Below are positions 38,028 through 47,652 of a stretch of 64,000 bases of DNA, piece by piece. The translations under genes and the position numbers were made by a program. Below the pieces are notes generated by a model. That model saw nothing but the letters and a program-made list of their open reading frames with translations. It was not told the DNA's origin and searched no databases. The DNA is from Virgibacillus indicus (lineage in GTDB: Bacteria; Bacillota; Bacilli; Bacillales; Amphibacillaceae), in NCBI RefSeq assembly GCF_002266285.1, contig NZ_NPMS01000001.1, positions 744,001 to 808,000 on the forward strand, written 5' to 3'. Numbering within the stretch: the stretch's first letter is position 1; every line of letters starts with the position of its first letter.

Positions 38028-38822
38028 TTATCGTTTTAAGTTTACAAGCTCCTGCAGAATTTCATCAGACGTAGTGATGATCCGGGTATTTGCCTGGAAG
38101 CCTCTCTGTGCTGTGATCATTTCAGTAAATTCCTCAGCTAGGTCTACGTTAGACATTTCAAGTGATCCGCTGACTATTGATGCTGCACCTTGAGATTCCG
38201 GTGCAATCAGAGCCTCTGTAAGACCAGCATTTTCACTATCCAGGAATAAATTGCTTCCTGCTTTTTCAAGACCAGCAGGGTTGGAAAAACCAGCTAAAGC
38301 AATTTGACCAGCAGTTTCTGTAGCGCCTGCCTGGGTTACATAATTAACAATACCATCTGTCTGGATGCTGAAGCTTTTTGCGTCTTCAGGAATAGTAATT
38401 GGTTGTTGATCCATGCCCTGTAAGTAATATCCATTCGAATTCACTATAGCGCCAGCCTCATCTAAATAAAAATTACCGGCACGTGTATAATAGGTAGTTC
38501 CATTTCCCTCCAGCATGAACATTCCATCACCCTCCAAAGCAAGGTCAAGTGGATTATTGGTTGTTTGACGGAACCCCTGTGTATGAATATTATCAATAGA
38601 CCCTAATTGTGATCCTAACCCAACTTGTGACGGATTAACTCCCCCACGTGTATCTGTTGCACCCTGGGCACCTGATGTCGTTTGACTCATCATATCCTGA
38701 AAGGTAACTCTCCCTTTTTTAAATCCAGCTGTATTCACATTGGCAATATTATTGCCGATAACATCTAATTTTGTTTGAAAACCTTTCATACCTGAAATTC
38801 CTGCATACATTGAACGTAGCAT
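38028..38822 (-). CDS. flgE: Flagellar hook protein FlgE (short, FlgG-like form)
   Basis: Builds the flagellar hook. The product has 264 residues, the same length as the B. subtilis hook protein. N-terminal rod/hook motif MLRSMYAGISGMKGFQTKLD then IGNNIANVNTAGFKKGR; central VGLGSQLGSIDNIHTQGFRQ and EGDGMFML; C-terminal MSNVDLAEEFTEMITAQRGF then ANTRIITTSDEILQELVNLKR. The protein also fits the FlgG distal-rod family, and the two names are used interchangeably for this gene in Bacilli. The ATG has a GGGG ribosome binding site. Confidence 0.92.
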   Translation of the reverse strand: MLRSMYAGISGMKGFQTKLDVIGNNIANVNTAGFKKGRVTFQDMMSQTTSGAQGATDTRGGVNPSQVGLGSQLGSIDNIHTQGFRQTTNNPLDLALEGDGMFMLEGNGTTYYTRAGNFYLDEAGAIVNSNGYYLQGMDQQPITIPEDAKSFSIQTDGIVNYVTQAGATETAGQIALAGFSNPAGLEKAGSNLFLDSENAGLTEALIAPESQGAASIVSGSLEMSNVDLAEEFTEMITAQRGFQANTRIITTSDEILQELVNLKR

Positions 38823-38903
38823 TTGTATTTCCCCTTTATTGGTTTAATTGTAGTCGCTGTATCAATCAGTCAACAGCTTCTCGGCCTCCCAAAAGGGTCC
38901 AGC

Positions 38904-39287
38904 CTAATCGTTTATTAAAATAGTTCCATTAATATTTGTGAAGATTCTGCTTGTTGCCTCTTCACGGTCCATTGCAGTGACCACTGTGTGATTCTTTGCA
39001 CTTACAAGCAATGCTGCATTGTTTGTCACCACAAGTGAATCTGTAATTCCTTTTTGTTTAGCTTCTTTAACTTTATCGCCAATTTTCTCCCATTGCTGCT
39101 CATTAATGTGAATGTTTCTTTCATTTAATCGCTCTGTTGCATGTTTGCTGATTTTTAAAGATTGTTGTTCAGCTAAGACATCTTTAAAGCTAGTTGTTGT
39201 TTGATTCGTCTTGTTCTTTTGCACATTTGGAAACTGCAAAGCATGATGATTTGGAACTTGATGAATACGATGATCCAAATTATTCAC
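38904..39287 (-). CDS. Flagellar operon protein of the TIGR02530 type
   Basis: A 127-residue protein between flgD and flgE, matching my recollection of the small 'flagellar operon protein' family (TIGR02530). The N-terminal 40 residues are His/Asn/Gln-rich and likely disordered. The conserved part begins at SFKDVLAEQ and continues KISKHATERLNERNIHIN and ALLVSAKNHTVVTAMDREEA. Cytosolic, with no membrane helix. Its start overlaps flgD by eight bases. Function is unknown. The position suggests a hook-assembly role. Confidence 0.8.
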   Translation of the reverse strand: MNNLDHRIHQVPNHHALQFPNVQKNKTNQTTTSFKDVLAEQQSLKISKHATERLNERNIHINEQQWEKIGDKVKEAKQKGITDSLVVTNNAALLVSAKNHTVVTAMDREEATSRIFTNINGTILIND

Positions 39288-39753
39288 TTACCTTTCCAGG
39301 CCTCTCTGATTCTTCATCAGAACTAATTTTTAATACAGCATCTGCATAAATTTCTTCACCATTGTCCAGCTCTAAAATTGCCCAGCCTTCTTTCTGGCTT
39401 ACAGCAACAACACTCCCAGTTTTCACACCTAGCTTTTCTCCGGTTTCCTGATCATAAGCTTCATATGAAACATCTTTTCCAATCATATGGCTGTACTGAA
39501 TGACCGGCGACATTAACTGACTTTGTACCAGTGCATCAATTGAATTTGCCATATTCATCGTTTGTTCCAATTGAGAGAATGTGGCCATTTGTGAAATAAA
39601 CGCTTTATCATCCATTGGGCTTAATGGATCCTGATTTTGCAGCTGTGTCATTAATATTTTTAAAAATTCTTCCTTGCCCAGATTATTGCTCGGGGTTCGG
39701 CTTGTCGTCTGGTTATTTAAATATAATGACGGATCAATTGTTGTCATTTTCAC
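39280..39753 (-). CDS. flgD: Flagellar hook capping protein FlgD
   Basis: Scaffold for hook polymerisation. The product has 157 residues, the short form lacking the long C-terminal FlgD Ig/TUDOR domains of enterics. Diagnostic N-terminal block: LGKEEFLKILMTQLQNQDPL then SPMDDKAFISQMATFSQLEQ (about residues 24-63). The C-terminal part is beta-rich with VVAVSQKEGWAILELDNGEE. It lies four bases after fliK. Confidence 0.93.
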   Translation of the reverse strand: MKMTTIDPSLYLNNQTTSRTPSNNLGKEEFLKILMTQLQNQDPLSPMDDKAFISQMATFSQLEQTMNMANSIDALVQSQLMSPVIQYSHMIGKDVSYEAYDQETGEKLGVKTGSVVAVSQKEGWAILELDNGEEIYADAVLKISSDEESERPGKVSE

Positions 39754-39757
39754 TCAC

Positions 39758-41062
39758 CTACACTTTCTCGTTCATTAACATTTCATGAAATTGCGTTTCA
39801 AAATTACCTTCACTATTTTGATGATCATCCTTATTCGAATGCTGTGATTCATTTTGTTCATGCTCTGCTAATTGATCGTCTTTTTGTTCCTTTAGTACAT
39901 CCTGTCCAACCTGTACATTCACTTCCTGCTTTTCAACAACTACCTGATGTGGTGAAAACATATTCCGTAATTGATGCATATTGGACTCAAGCATTTCTTT
40001 TGCCGCCTGTGAAGTAACCATAATTTTCACAGCCATCTCACCATTGATCTGTGTGAAGCGAACCATCATTTCCCCCAAATTATCCGGTCGTAAAGCAATG
40101 GATAATTGATTTATACCATTAGGTAAAGCCTGAAATCTGCTTGATTTCATTACTTTTTGAAATTGTTCAATTAATTCCTGCCCAGCTGCATTTGTATTTG
40201 CCTGTGTTTGGTTCATATGAATAACATACTGTTCAAGTCTTGATAAAGGCATGTTCACATTACTTGTCAGCTGCTGTCCAGCTAACTTTTCTGTATGTCC
40301 ATAAGTTTCCGTTGCTTTCACCAGCCATTTGCTGATATCTGTGCTTGTTACATTAGCTTCATTTCTATACTGCTGATGTCCAGCGATTTTGTTTCTCCTT
40401 TGAAAAGCCTGCAGCAAGTCTCTCCAAATATTTTGCTCGCTTGTTCCTTCTTTAGGTAATCCTTGGTTTACTGAAGTAAGTTCAGTATTGTTTGTGTTTT
40501 TCATTAAGGCTGTCCATTGCTGCAGTAATCCCAACAGCTTTGGAGATGCCTTAGCGGCGTCTTTTTGATTACCGATCTGGGAAAGAATCATTTCCGCCTG
40601 CTTAAATATTTCAGCCAGCTGTTTTTGAACATCACTCAAGTCCAATGTATTATTATTTTTGAAGTTAACAGATAACAAATCCGTATTCATAAGGCTCTCG
40701 AAAACCGGACTATTTTGTGCTGCTCCAGCTATGGAGACATCTTGCAAAAGGCTTTCCAATCCATCAGAACCAACCTTCAGGCTGTCAAAGAGAATAGGCA
40801 ACCGTGCTTCCACGTCATATAGAGTATTCAAATTCAAATCTGTACCATCTTTGTCAATAACCTGACTCAGAACCTTTTGAATATCTTCTGGTAGTAAATT
40901 TGCTTTTGCTGTCACATTAGTCGCTTGATTTCCTGCATCAGCTTCCCCAAGCAGTGATTGAAATAAAGCTGGATTACCTTCTGATACTGCTCCCTTTGAA
41001 TTTGAAGGTACTCCAGTTTTGGAAGACGGTACCTGCTGTAATAACATTGCGACCCCGTTCAT
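39758..41062 (-). CDS. fliK: Flagellar hook-length control protein FliK
   Basis: Secreted molecular ruler that triggers the FlhB substrate switch. The product has 434 residues: a variable Asn/Gln-rich N-terminal part and a C-terminal Flg_hook domain (about 310-395) with LPNGINQLSIALRPDNLGEM then MVRFTQINGEMAVKIMV. The tail is Glu/Gln/His-rich. Identification rests on the C-terminal domain and position between ylxF and flgD, because the N-terminus is not conserved across genera. Confidence 0.9.
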   Translation of the reverse strand: MNGVAMLLQQVPSSKTGVPSNSKGAVSEGNPALFQSLLGEADAGNQATNVTAKANLLPEDIQKVLSQVIDKDGTDLNLNTLYDVEARLPILFDSLKVGSDGLESLLQDVSIAGAAQNSPVFESLMNTDLLSVNFKNNNTLDLSDVQKQLAEIFKQAEMILSQIGNQKDAAKASPKLLGLLQQWTALMKNTNNTELTSVNQGLPKEGTSEQNIWRDLLQAFQRRNKIAGHQQYRNEANVTSTDISKWLVKATETYGHTEKLAGQQLTSNVNMPLSRLEQYVIHMNQTQANTNAAGQELIEQFQKVMKSSRFQALPNGINQLSIALRPDNLGEMMVRFTQINGEMAVKIMVTSQAAKEMLESNMHQLRNMFSPHQVVVEKQEVNVQVGQDVLKEQKDDQLAEHEQNESQHSNKDDHQNSEGNFETQFHEMLMNEKV

Positions 41063-41092
41063 TGTCTCTCACCCCCTTTCAAGTCAGCTCTG

Positions 41093-41692
41093 CTAATGCT
41101 GAGTACTAATAAATAATTGAGTTAATTCTGCTGCCTTTTCAGCTTCCATTTCTCCTAGAAGCTCACCACGAACTTTATTGGAGACTTCTTTTAAAATAGA
41201 AACTGCCATTTCATTATCGAGGTTCTGTAAAATCCCAGCAGCTTGCTCACTGTCCATATCCTTAAATGAATCAGATATAGTTTTTAATGGACTAGGCTCT
41301 TCAGCTTCATCACCTTCAGCTTCATTCCTGCTAGTGTTTCTGTTTTCCAGTTTCTCTATCTCCTGCTCTAAGGTCTCGATAGTTGCTTGTAAATCATTAG
41401 TTTCTTGCTGCAATTGCTCGATTTCGGCATCTTTATTTTCTGCCGTCTCCTGAACCCTTTCCTTTTGCTGCTCTTCTTTATTCTCATCTGGTGTTGTGAT
41501 AAGTGATGAAATAACTGGAATGTTATTGCCCTTTTCTTTTGCCCAATCAATGACATTCACACCTGCTACTGCAAATATAATAACTGTCAGTGTTAATGCG
41601 ACAGCAACCGGAATAACAATTGCAAATAAAAACCAGAGAATTGGATTCATTTTTTTCATTTCGGTCTTTACATCCTTGCTCATTAGCTTCAC
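41093..41692 (-). CDS. ylxF: YlxF/MotE-like flagellar protein
   Basis: A 199-residue protein: one transmembrane helix (about 18-41), a Glu-rich coiled coil (about 70-115, EIEQLQQETNDLQATIETLE), then a C-terminal MgtE-N-like domain (about 130-199) with FKDMDSEQAAGILQNLDNEM and LLGEMEAEKAAELTQLFIS. This is the MotE/YlxF plan. MotE chaperones stator proteins in some bacteria, whereas B. subtilis YlxF has no firm role. Its ATG overlaps fliJ by four bases. Confidence 0.87.
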   Translation of the reverse strand: MKLMSKDVKTEMKKMNPILWFLFAIVIPVAVALTLTVIIFAVAGVNVIDWAKEKGNNIPVISSLITTPDENKEEQQKERVQETAENKDAEIEQLQQETNDLQATIETLEQEIEKLENRNTSRNEAEGDEAEEPSPLKTISDSFKDMDSEQAAGILQNLDNEMAVSILKEVSNKVRGELLGEMEAEKAAELTQLFISTQH

Positions 41693-42135
41693 CTGTTTTT
41701 ATGGCTTAAATATTGTTGAATAGATATTTCGTCCATCGACATTTTTTCTGCCTTTTTAAAAATCTCTTCTTCTGACTGTTTACGTAACTCTATTATTTTC
41801 TCAAATTTTTTTACTTCAACATGTGCATCTGTAAGTTTTAATTGCTTTGTTTCCATTTCTGACCTTGCTTTTTGAACATCCTGCTGCAGTCGCATAATTT
41901 GATTGTTCAATCGCTCTATGTATGCCAGCTGTTCCCGGATTCTGTCTAAAGAAGTTGTTGTATGAATGTATGTTTCATAGGATTCCTCTGCTGCTTCTTT
42001 TTTCTTCAGCAATAGATAAAGCTGATTGGCAACTTTCTCGAAAAAGTCCATAGCCTGATGATACGCTTTTTGCGCTTCATTTTTTTCCTTCTCACGAACA
42101 TTCAATATTTTTGATAATACTACTGTTTCAGCCAT
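41689..42135 (-). CDS. fliJ: Flagellar export protein FliJ
   Basis: Coiled-coil stalk component of the export ATPase. The product has 148 residues and almost entirely helical, with the family start VVLSKILNVREKEKNEAQKAYHQA. It overlaps fliI by one base and ylxF by four. FliJ proteins are poorly conserved, so position between fliI and ylxF carries much of the weight. Confidence 0.9.
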   Translation of the reverse strand: MAETVVLSKILNVREKEKNEAQKAYHQAMDFFEKVANQLYLLLKKKEAAEESYETYIHTTTSLDRIREQLAYIERLNNQIMRLQQDVQKARSEMETKQLKLTDAHVEVKKFEKIIELRKQSEEEIFKKAEKMSMDEISIQQYLSHKNR

Positions 42136-43454
42136 TAATTATTTCCTCCATACAGCAAATCTCTCATCATTTGAATGGATTGTTCAAATGTTACATATTC
42201 GAAGATATCCTGCTTTAAAAATAACTGTATTTTTGGATAGAAGGATATCGCTCTGTCAATTTCACGATCTGTGCCGCGCTTATAGGCACCTATTTGTATC
42301 AGTTCACTGTTTTCTTCATAAACAGCCATAAGTGAACGTATTTCCTGAGCGACTTCTTTATGGTCTTTTTCTGTTATCTGATTCATAACCCTGCTTATTG
42401 ATTTTAGTACATTGATTGCTGGAAACTGTCCACGCTCTGCTAATTTACGGTCCATGACAAAATGTCCATCCAAAATACCTCTGACTGTATCTGAAATCGG
42501 CTCATTCATATCATCCCCGTCAACCAATACTGTGTAAAAGGCTGTTATGGTTCCATACTGATTTGTACCGGCCCTTTCAAGCAGCTTAGGCAGTGTTGCA
42601 AAAACAGAAGGCGGATACCCCTTCGTTGTAGGCGGCTCCCCAGTAGCAAGTCCTATCTCCCTGCCTGCCATAGCAACCCTTGTAACGGAATCCATCATTA
42701 AATTTACCTGATAGCCCAGATCGCGAAAATACTCGCTGATCGCAGTTGCTGTATAGGCTCCTTTCATCCGCATGAGTGCGGGCTGATCAGAGGTAGCTAC
42801 AATAACAATTGATTTTTTCAATCCTTCTCCACCAAGTTCCTTCTCAATGAACTCGCGGACTTCGCGGCCGCGCTCTCCTATTAGTGCAATCACATTAATA
42901 TCTGCACTGCTGTTTCTTGCAATCATTCCAAGAAGCGTACTTTTACCTACGCCACTCCCGGCGAAAATTCCAATTCGCTGCCCTTTGCCAACCGTTAAAA
43001 GAGAATCAATTGCCTTTACTCCCACCTGGATTGGCTCATTAATCGGCGGCCTAAGCATTGGATTCGGAGGGGACTGTTCTGTCAGAAAGTTCGATAGCCC
43101 CCTTGGGAGCTGACTTTCATCAAGACATTCCCCTAATGGATCTATCACTTTTCCAATCAAGCCTCTCCCGATTTTTACCGTTAATGCCTTTCCAGTCGAT
43201 TCTACTAAACAGCCTGGACCAATTTCAGTTACTTCGGAATATGGCATCAGAACAATTTTTTCATTATTAAAGCCTACTACTTCACATAGTATTCGAGATT
43301 TCTTTGATGTTGAAGTATGTACAAAACATACTTCACCTATCTTTGCATCAGGACCCTGCGATTCAATCATAAGGCCAACAACACGCAGTACTTTTCCGTA
43401 CCGCTTATATGTATCAGCTTCTTCAATCGCTGCTAAATAACGGGCTGTATTCAT
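42135..43454 (-). CDS. fliI: Flagellum-specific ATPase FliI
   Basis: Export ATPase, related to F1-beta. The product has 439 residues. Walker A GSGVGKST is at 166-173, Walker B in NLMMDSVTRVA, and the conserved GEPPTTKGYPPSVFATLPKL near residue 280. The N-terminal beta-barrel and C-terminal helical domain are present. It overlaps fliH by four bases and fliJ by one, forming the FliH-FliI-FliJ complex set. Confidence 0.97.
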   Translation of the reverse strand: MNTARYLAAIEEADTYKRYGKVLRVVGLMIESQGPDAKIGEVCFVHTSTSKKSRILCEVVGFNNEKIVLMPYSEVTEIGPGCLVESTGKALTVKIGRGLIGKVIDPLGECLDESQLPRGLSNFLTEQSPPNPMLRPPINEPIQVGVKAIDSLLTVGKGQRIGIFAGSGVGKSTLLGMIARNSSADINVIALIGERGREVREFIEKELGGEGLKKSIVIVATSDQPALMRMKGAYTATAISEYFRDLGYQVNLMMDSVTRVAMAGREIGLATGEPPTTKGYPPSVFATLPKLLERAGTNQYGTITAFYTVLVDGDDMNEPISDTVRGILDGHFVMDRKLAERGQFPAINVLKSISRVMNQITEKDHKEVAQEIRSLMAVYEENSELIQIGAYKRGTDREIDRAISFYPKIQLFLKQDIFEYVTFEQSIQMMRDLLYGGNN

Positions 43455-44185
43455 TGATCATTCTCCATTCCAATTTCATACAGGACTTTGTGCAGCTGCT
43501 TTAGCTGAGTATCTATTCCTGCATCAATCTGACCAAATGGATGCTGGATTAAACAACTGTTTTCAGCCAGCTCATTATTTACGTATAAAGACAGCTTTGT
43601 ATCATCTTGCAAAATAGTAATGAGTTCATCCTTCTGCTGTAAAACAAATTCGTAATTATCCGGATGCAAATAAATAGATATAGTCGAATGATCCTTCAAT
43701 TCCTTGATGGCAGCTTTTATTACCGGTAAAAATGTTGCAGGATCCTTTACGATTTTCTGTTTTAAAATTTTCTCAGCTGCCTGAATGGACAGTGTCAGTA
43801 TTGAGTTTTCGCTTCCTTCAACGGTAGAATGATAATCTTTTGTTGCTGCATCCGCAATTGAATTTGCCTTTTCCAATAGCTGTTTATATTGCTTAAGAGC
43901 TTCTTCCTTCCCTTGAGCAAATCCGGCATGATAACCTTCATCCCTGGCTTCGTCAATATAGATGTTTTTTTCCTTTTCCCAGTTTACCTTTTCCTGGTTA
44001 ATTGCGGCTTTTGTTTCATTAATTAATCTTTCTTTTTGTTTGGTTAAAATCTGGAACTCCTCACTTGCTTTTTGGAGTTCCTTTTGGATATCCTGCTTTT
44101 TTGAATTTTCTTCAGGAGCTGACTTTTTTCTTTGGCTGGTAATTGGTTTTATTTTTATAACTTGAGAATGAAGATGATCAGACAA
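43451..44185 (-). CDS. fliH: Flagellar assembly protein FliH
   Basis: Regulator and stator of the FliI ATPase. The product has 244 residues: a charged N-terminal third with a long coiled coil (KELQKASEEFQILTKQKERL), an Ala/Gly region with EGYHAGFAQGKEEAL, and a C-terminal V-ATPase-E-like domain with ILTLSIQAAEKILKQKIVKD and FGQIDAGIDTQLKQL. It overlaps fliG by eight bases. Confidence 0.92.
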   Translation of the reverse strand: MSDHLHSQVIKIKPITSQRKKSAPEENSKKQDIQKELQKASEEFQILTKQKERLINETKAAINQEKVNWEKEKNIYIDEARDEGYHAGFAQGKEEALKQYKQLLEKANSIADAATKDYHSTVEGSENSILTLSIQAAEKILKQKIVKDPATFLPVIKAAIKELKDHSTISIYLHPDNYEFVLQQKDELITILQDDTKLSLYVNNELAENSCLIQHPFGQIDAGIDTQLKQLHKVLYEIGMENDQ

Positions 44186-45191
44186 TTATATCGTCACCTC
44201 CGCCACGTGCAATAACAATTTCCCCAATATCTTCCAGTCTCCGAATTGTTGCAACAATTCTGGTTTGAGCCTCTTCGACGTCTTTTAATCGGACTGGACC
44301 CATGTATTCCATCTCTTCCTTGAAGGTTTCAGCCATCCGCTGTGACATGTTCTTAAAGACAATGTCTTTTACCTCATCACTTGCCACCCGAAGAGATAAT
44401 CGTAAATCTTCATTTTCAACTTCCCGGATGACGCGCTGGATTGCACGATTATCTAAAATGACAATATCTTCAAAGACAAACATGCGTTTCTTAATCTCGT
44501 CTGCGAGATCAGGATCCTGAATTTCCAAAGCATCGAGTATTGTTCTTTCAGTACTTCGGTCAACGCCGTTTAATACCTCAACAACTGCTTGAATTCCACC
44601 AGTTTGTGTATAATCTTCCGTCAATGAAGATGAAATATTTCTTTCCAGCACCTGCTCCACCTGACTAATAATCTCAGGTGAAGTAGAATCCATTGTAGCA
44701 ATCCGTTTAGCGATGTCTGCCTGCAGCTCTTGCGGCAGTGCAGATAAAATTTGGCCGGCCTGTTCCGGGTCTAGATAGGAAAGCACGAGAGCAATTGTTT
44801 GCGGATGCTCCCCCTGAATAAAATTCAAAACTTGCTGCGGATCTGCTTTTCTGGCAAAGTCAAATGGCCTAACCTGCAAAGAGGATGTAAGCCTGTTAAT
44901 AATATTTGACGCCTCCTGTGATCCAAAGGCTTTTTCCAAAACCGTCTTTGCATAACCAATTCCACCCTGGGAGATATAATCCTGTGCAAGTGCAATTTGG
45001 TGAAACTGATCCAGTACATCTTCTTTCAGACTCGAATCTACTTTCTTCACTGACGATATTTCCAAACTTAGTTTCTCTATTTCTTCCTCTGTTAAGTGTT
45101 TATATACTTGAGCTGAGACATCCGGGCCAAGAGAGATTAATAGAATAGCTGCCTTTTGTTTTCCTGTTAACGCACTTTTTGTCCTTGCCAT
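44178..45191 (-). CDS. fliG: Flagellar motor switch protein FliG
   Basis: Rotor protein that transmits torque. The product has 337 residues: N-terminal FliF-binding domain (LTGKQKAAILLISLGPDVSA), middle domain with the EHPQ motif in IQGEHPQTIALVLSYLDPEQ (about 128-147), and C-terminal torque domain with charged helix (FVFEDIVILDNRAIQRVIRE). Length is normal. It starts 13 bases after fliF. Confidence 0.97.
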   Translation of the reverse strand: MARTKSALTGKQKAAILLISLGPDVSAQVYKHLTEEEIEKLSLEISSVKKVDSSLKEDVLDQFHQIALAQDYISQGGIGYAKTVLEKAFGSQEASNIINRLTSSLQVRPFDFARKADPQQVLNFIQGEHPQTIALVLSYLDPEQAGQILSALPQELQADIAKRIATMDSTSPEIISQVEQVLERNISSSLTEDYTQTGGIQAVVEVLNGVDRSTERTILDALEIQDPDLADEIKKRMFVFEDIVILDNRAIQRVIREVENEDLRLSLRVASDEVKDIVFKNMSQRMAETFKEEMEYMGPVRLKDVEEAQTRIVATIRRLEDIGEIVIARGGGDDIIV

Positions 45192-45203
45192 TTTATGTCC
45201 CTC

Positions 45204-46799
45204 CTATTCTTCCCCAATCCAGCTTCTTAAAAGTTTAGCGAATTCTTCCGGCTTTTCCTTCGCTATTTTCTCCAGCTGCTTTCTGCGAATTACTGATTCT
45301 GAATCCTGATTTTCTGGCATTTCAGGCACTTCCAGACTTGGCCCTGTGGTGATTGTTTCCTCAATATACTCTTCTTCCGCTTTACGATTTCGAAGTAATA
45401 GTACTGCCAGAATAATAATGATTAATAATAATACCGCACCCGCCATATACAGCCACATAGGAAAAACAGGAGCAGCTGTTTGCGGCATTGCCGGTTCATC
45501 ATTGAATTCCTGGAATACGATAGAGAATTTTTCATCTGGAATAACCTCACCATATTCTTTATCAATGGATGTTCCAATAATGGATCCTAGAATGGACGAA
45601 ATTCCTTCTTCAACTGTATTTTGTTCCTGTTGGGACAAATACTGAATGTCGTTTCCATTTGTATTTCTGACTTGATCAACTGCTACCTGGATACCCAAAT
45701 CACGGATTTTATATGGACTTTCTACAATGTCCTTGCGTATTCGATTAAATTCATTGTTGATTGTTTCTTTCGCTAACTCATATTCCCCATTATCGTCATT
45801 TTCCTGAGCCGGGTAGTTTGCAACATCCTCATCACCAGTTCCTGCTTCACCCCCAACAGGAGGATTTCCTGAGTAGGTTTCCTGGATTGTTTCAATGCTT
45901 ACAGGCAGTCCTTCCATATTCTCAAGGTCGACAGGTTCTACTAGTTCTTCTGTTCGATTTTCCTGTGTAAAGTCAATATCTGAGGTCACAGATACAATCA
46001 CATTTTCTGCACCTACCATGGCGCCCAGCATTTGCTGCAGTCTTCTTTGAATATCACGTTCGATATCCTTCTTTACTGTTTGCTGATATGTATGGGAACC
46101 TTCAGCGTTCATTGACATCTGTGAGTTGCGGTCATAGTATTCAAAATACTGATTCATAATTGCTATATTATCTGGTGGCAGATTTGGCACTGCTTTTGAA
46201 ACAAGATGGTATAATGAGTCAATTTGATTGCCCTGAAACTGATATCCAGGCTTTGTATTAATTACGATTGAAGCACTCGCTTCCTCGGCGCTGTCACTTA
46301 CGAAAACAGGATCTTCAGGCATATTAATCATTACTTTTGCATTCTCAATACCCTCAATGCTTTTCATCAAATTAGCAAGTTCTGTCTGCATGGCATCAAG
46401 TTTCATTATATTAAATTCATTATCAGTAATTCCCCAGGAAGTATTTTCACTAAAAAAAGAATAGTCTATGTTGCCACTATTGGGAATTCCCTGTCCCGCT
46501 AGATCTACAAGCAATGTATCGACATTCTCTTCCGGTACGGTAATGGTTTTGCCCCCATCCTCAAGTTCATAGGAGATACCTCTGGCATCCAATTCAGTTT
46601 TTATCTGGCCAACTTCCTGTAAGGAAAGATTATTATATAATGGAACTAATTTGCTTCCTGCCGCACTGAACAGTACGATACCGGCAATCAATAATAGTAC
46701 AATCAATATGGAACCGTTAAAAATTCCTTTTTGACTTTTGGTTCGATTCGACCAGAAAGCCACACTTTTTTCTTTCCATTTCAATATGTTTTCCTTCAT
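45204..46799 (-). CDS. fliF: Flagellar MS-ring protein FliF
   Basis: Forms the MS ring in the cytoplasmic membrane. The product has 531 residues from the ATG at 46799, preceded by GGGGG. Four upstream in-frame codons include that site and are rejected. Two transmembrane helices (about 28-48 and 445-467) flank the ring-building domains (GTPVPLYNNLS-like start, IDYSFFSENTSWGITDNEFN, INMPEDPVF). The acidic C-terminus (RKQLEKIAKEKPEEFAKLLRSWI) binds FliG. Confidence 0.97.
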   Translation of the reverse strand: MKENILKWKEKSVAFWSNRTKSQKGIFNGSILIVLLLIAGIVLFSAAGSKLVPLYNNLSLQEVGQIKTELDARGISYELEDGGKTITVPEENVDTLLVDLAGQGIPNSGNIDYSFFSENTSWGITDNEFNIMKLDAMQTELANLMKSIEGIENAKVMINMPEDPVFVSDSAEEASASIVINTKPGYQFQGNQIDSLYHLVSKAVPNLPPDNIAIMNQYFEYYDRNSQMSMNAEGSHTYQQTVKKDIERDIQRRLQQMLGAMVGAENVIVSVTSDIDFTQENRTEELVEPVDLENMEGLPVSIETIQETYSGNPPVGGEAGTGDEDVANYPAQENDDNGEYELAKETINNEFNRIRKDIVESPYKIRDLGIQVAVDQVRNTNGNDIQYLSQQEQNTVEEGISSILGSIIGTSIDKEYGEVIPDEKFSIVFQEFNDEPAMPQTAAPVFPMWLYMAGAVLLLIIIILAVLLLRNRKAEEEYIEETITTGPSLEVPEMPENQDSESVIRRKQLEKIAKEKPEEFAKLLRSWIGEE

Positions 46800-46874
46800 A
46801 CAATCCCCCACTAAAGCGCCTAAAACATAACTGATAGGTATTGTTTATGCTTTTAAAGTTTTATAAATTTGTGT

Positions 46875-47180
46875 TTATACTTGCATGCGCATAATTTCGT
46901 TATAGGCATCAATAGCTTTTCGCTGAATTTGAACAGTTGTTTCTAATGTGATACTTGCCTTTTGTGCTGTGATCATTACATCATGAAGATCGTCAATTTT
47001 TCCTGCTGCAAGAGCTTCTGTTTTATTATCTGATGCAACCTGTGCATTATTAACACTATCAATTGCAGATTTTAATGTATCTGCAAAATCCGCTTGAGCC
47101 TCTCCTGCTGAAACTTCAGGTTTTGATACGTCAGAAACGGGTATTGTAGTTTGAGGTATAGAATTTAATCTAACATTCAT
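46875..47180 (-). CDS. fliE: Flagellar hook-basal body protein FliE
   Basis: Junction protein between MS ring and rod. The product has 101 residues. The family C-terminus is clear: DLHDVMITAQKASITLETTV then QIQRKAIDAYNEIMRMQV. The N-terminal third is variable. It lies 20 bases after flgC and 75 bases before fliF. Confidence 0.94.
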   Translation of the reverse strand: MNVRLNSIPQTTIPVSDVSKPEVSAGEAQADFADTLKSAIDSVNNAQVASDNKTEALAAGKIDDLHDVMITAQKASITLETTVQIQRKAIDAYNEIMRMQV

Positions 47181-47200
47181 AATAAATACTCCTAACTATT

Positions 47201-47650
47201 TTATTTTCCAATCTCCAATGCTTTCATTAACATACTTTTACTTGCATTTAGTGCCGTAATATTTGCTTCATACGATCTGGTGGCACTCATTAAATCAACC
47301 ATTTCTTTTAAAGGATCAACATTGGGTAATTGAACATAGCCCGCTTCGTTGGCATCCGGATGTGCAGGATTATACACAATTTTAAACGGTTCCTCATCTT
47401 CTCTAATTTCTGTAACCCTGACACCAGTTGCTTGATTATTATTTTCTGCTTTATGTAAAAAAGATTTGAAACTTTGGCCTTGGGGCGCCATTGCCACCAT
47501 TTTTCTTCGGTATGGTTCAAACTCGCCATTCTCATTTATAGTTGCACGTGTAGTTTGTGCATTAGCTATATTTGATGAAACAACATCCATGCGGAGCCGT
47601 TGTGCAGTCAATGCACTGGCACTTGAATTAATCGCATTAAATATAGACAA
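47201..47650 (-). CDS. flgC: Flagellar basal body rod protein FlgC
   Basis: Proximal rod subunit. The product has 149 residues with the rod-family N-terminus SSASALTAQRLRMDVVSSNIANAQTT, the FlgC block YVQLPNVDPLKEMVDLMSAT, and the C-terminal RSYEANITALNASKSMLMKAL. It starts two bases after flgB. Exported by the type III system without a cleaved signal. Confidence 0.96.
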   Translation of the reverse strand: MSIFNAINSSASALTAQRLRMDVVSSNIANAQTTRATINENGEFEPYRRKMVAMAPQGQSFKSFLHKAENNNQATGVRVTEIREDEEPFKIVYNPAHPDANEAGYVQLPNVDPLKEMVDLMSATRSYEANITALNASKSMLMKALEIGK

Positions 47651-47652
47651 TT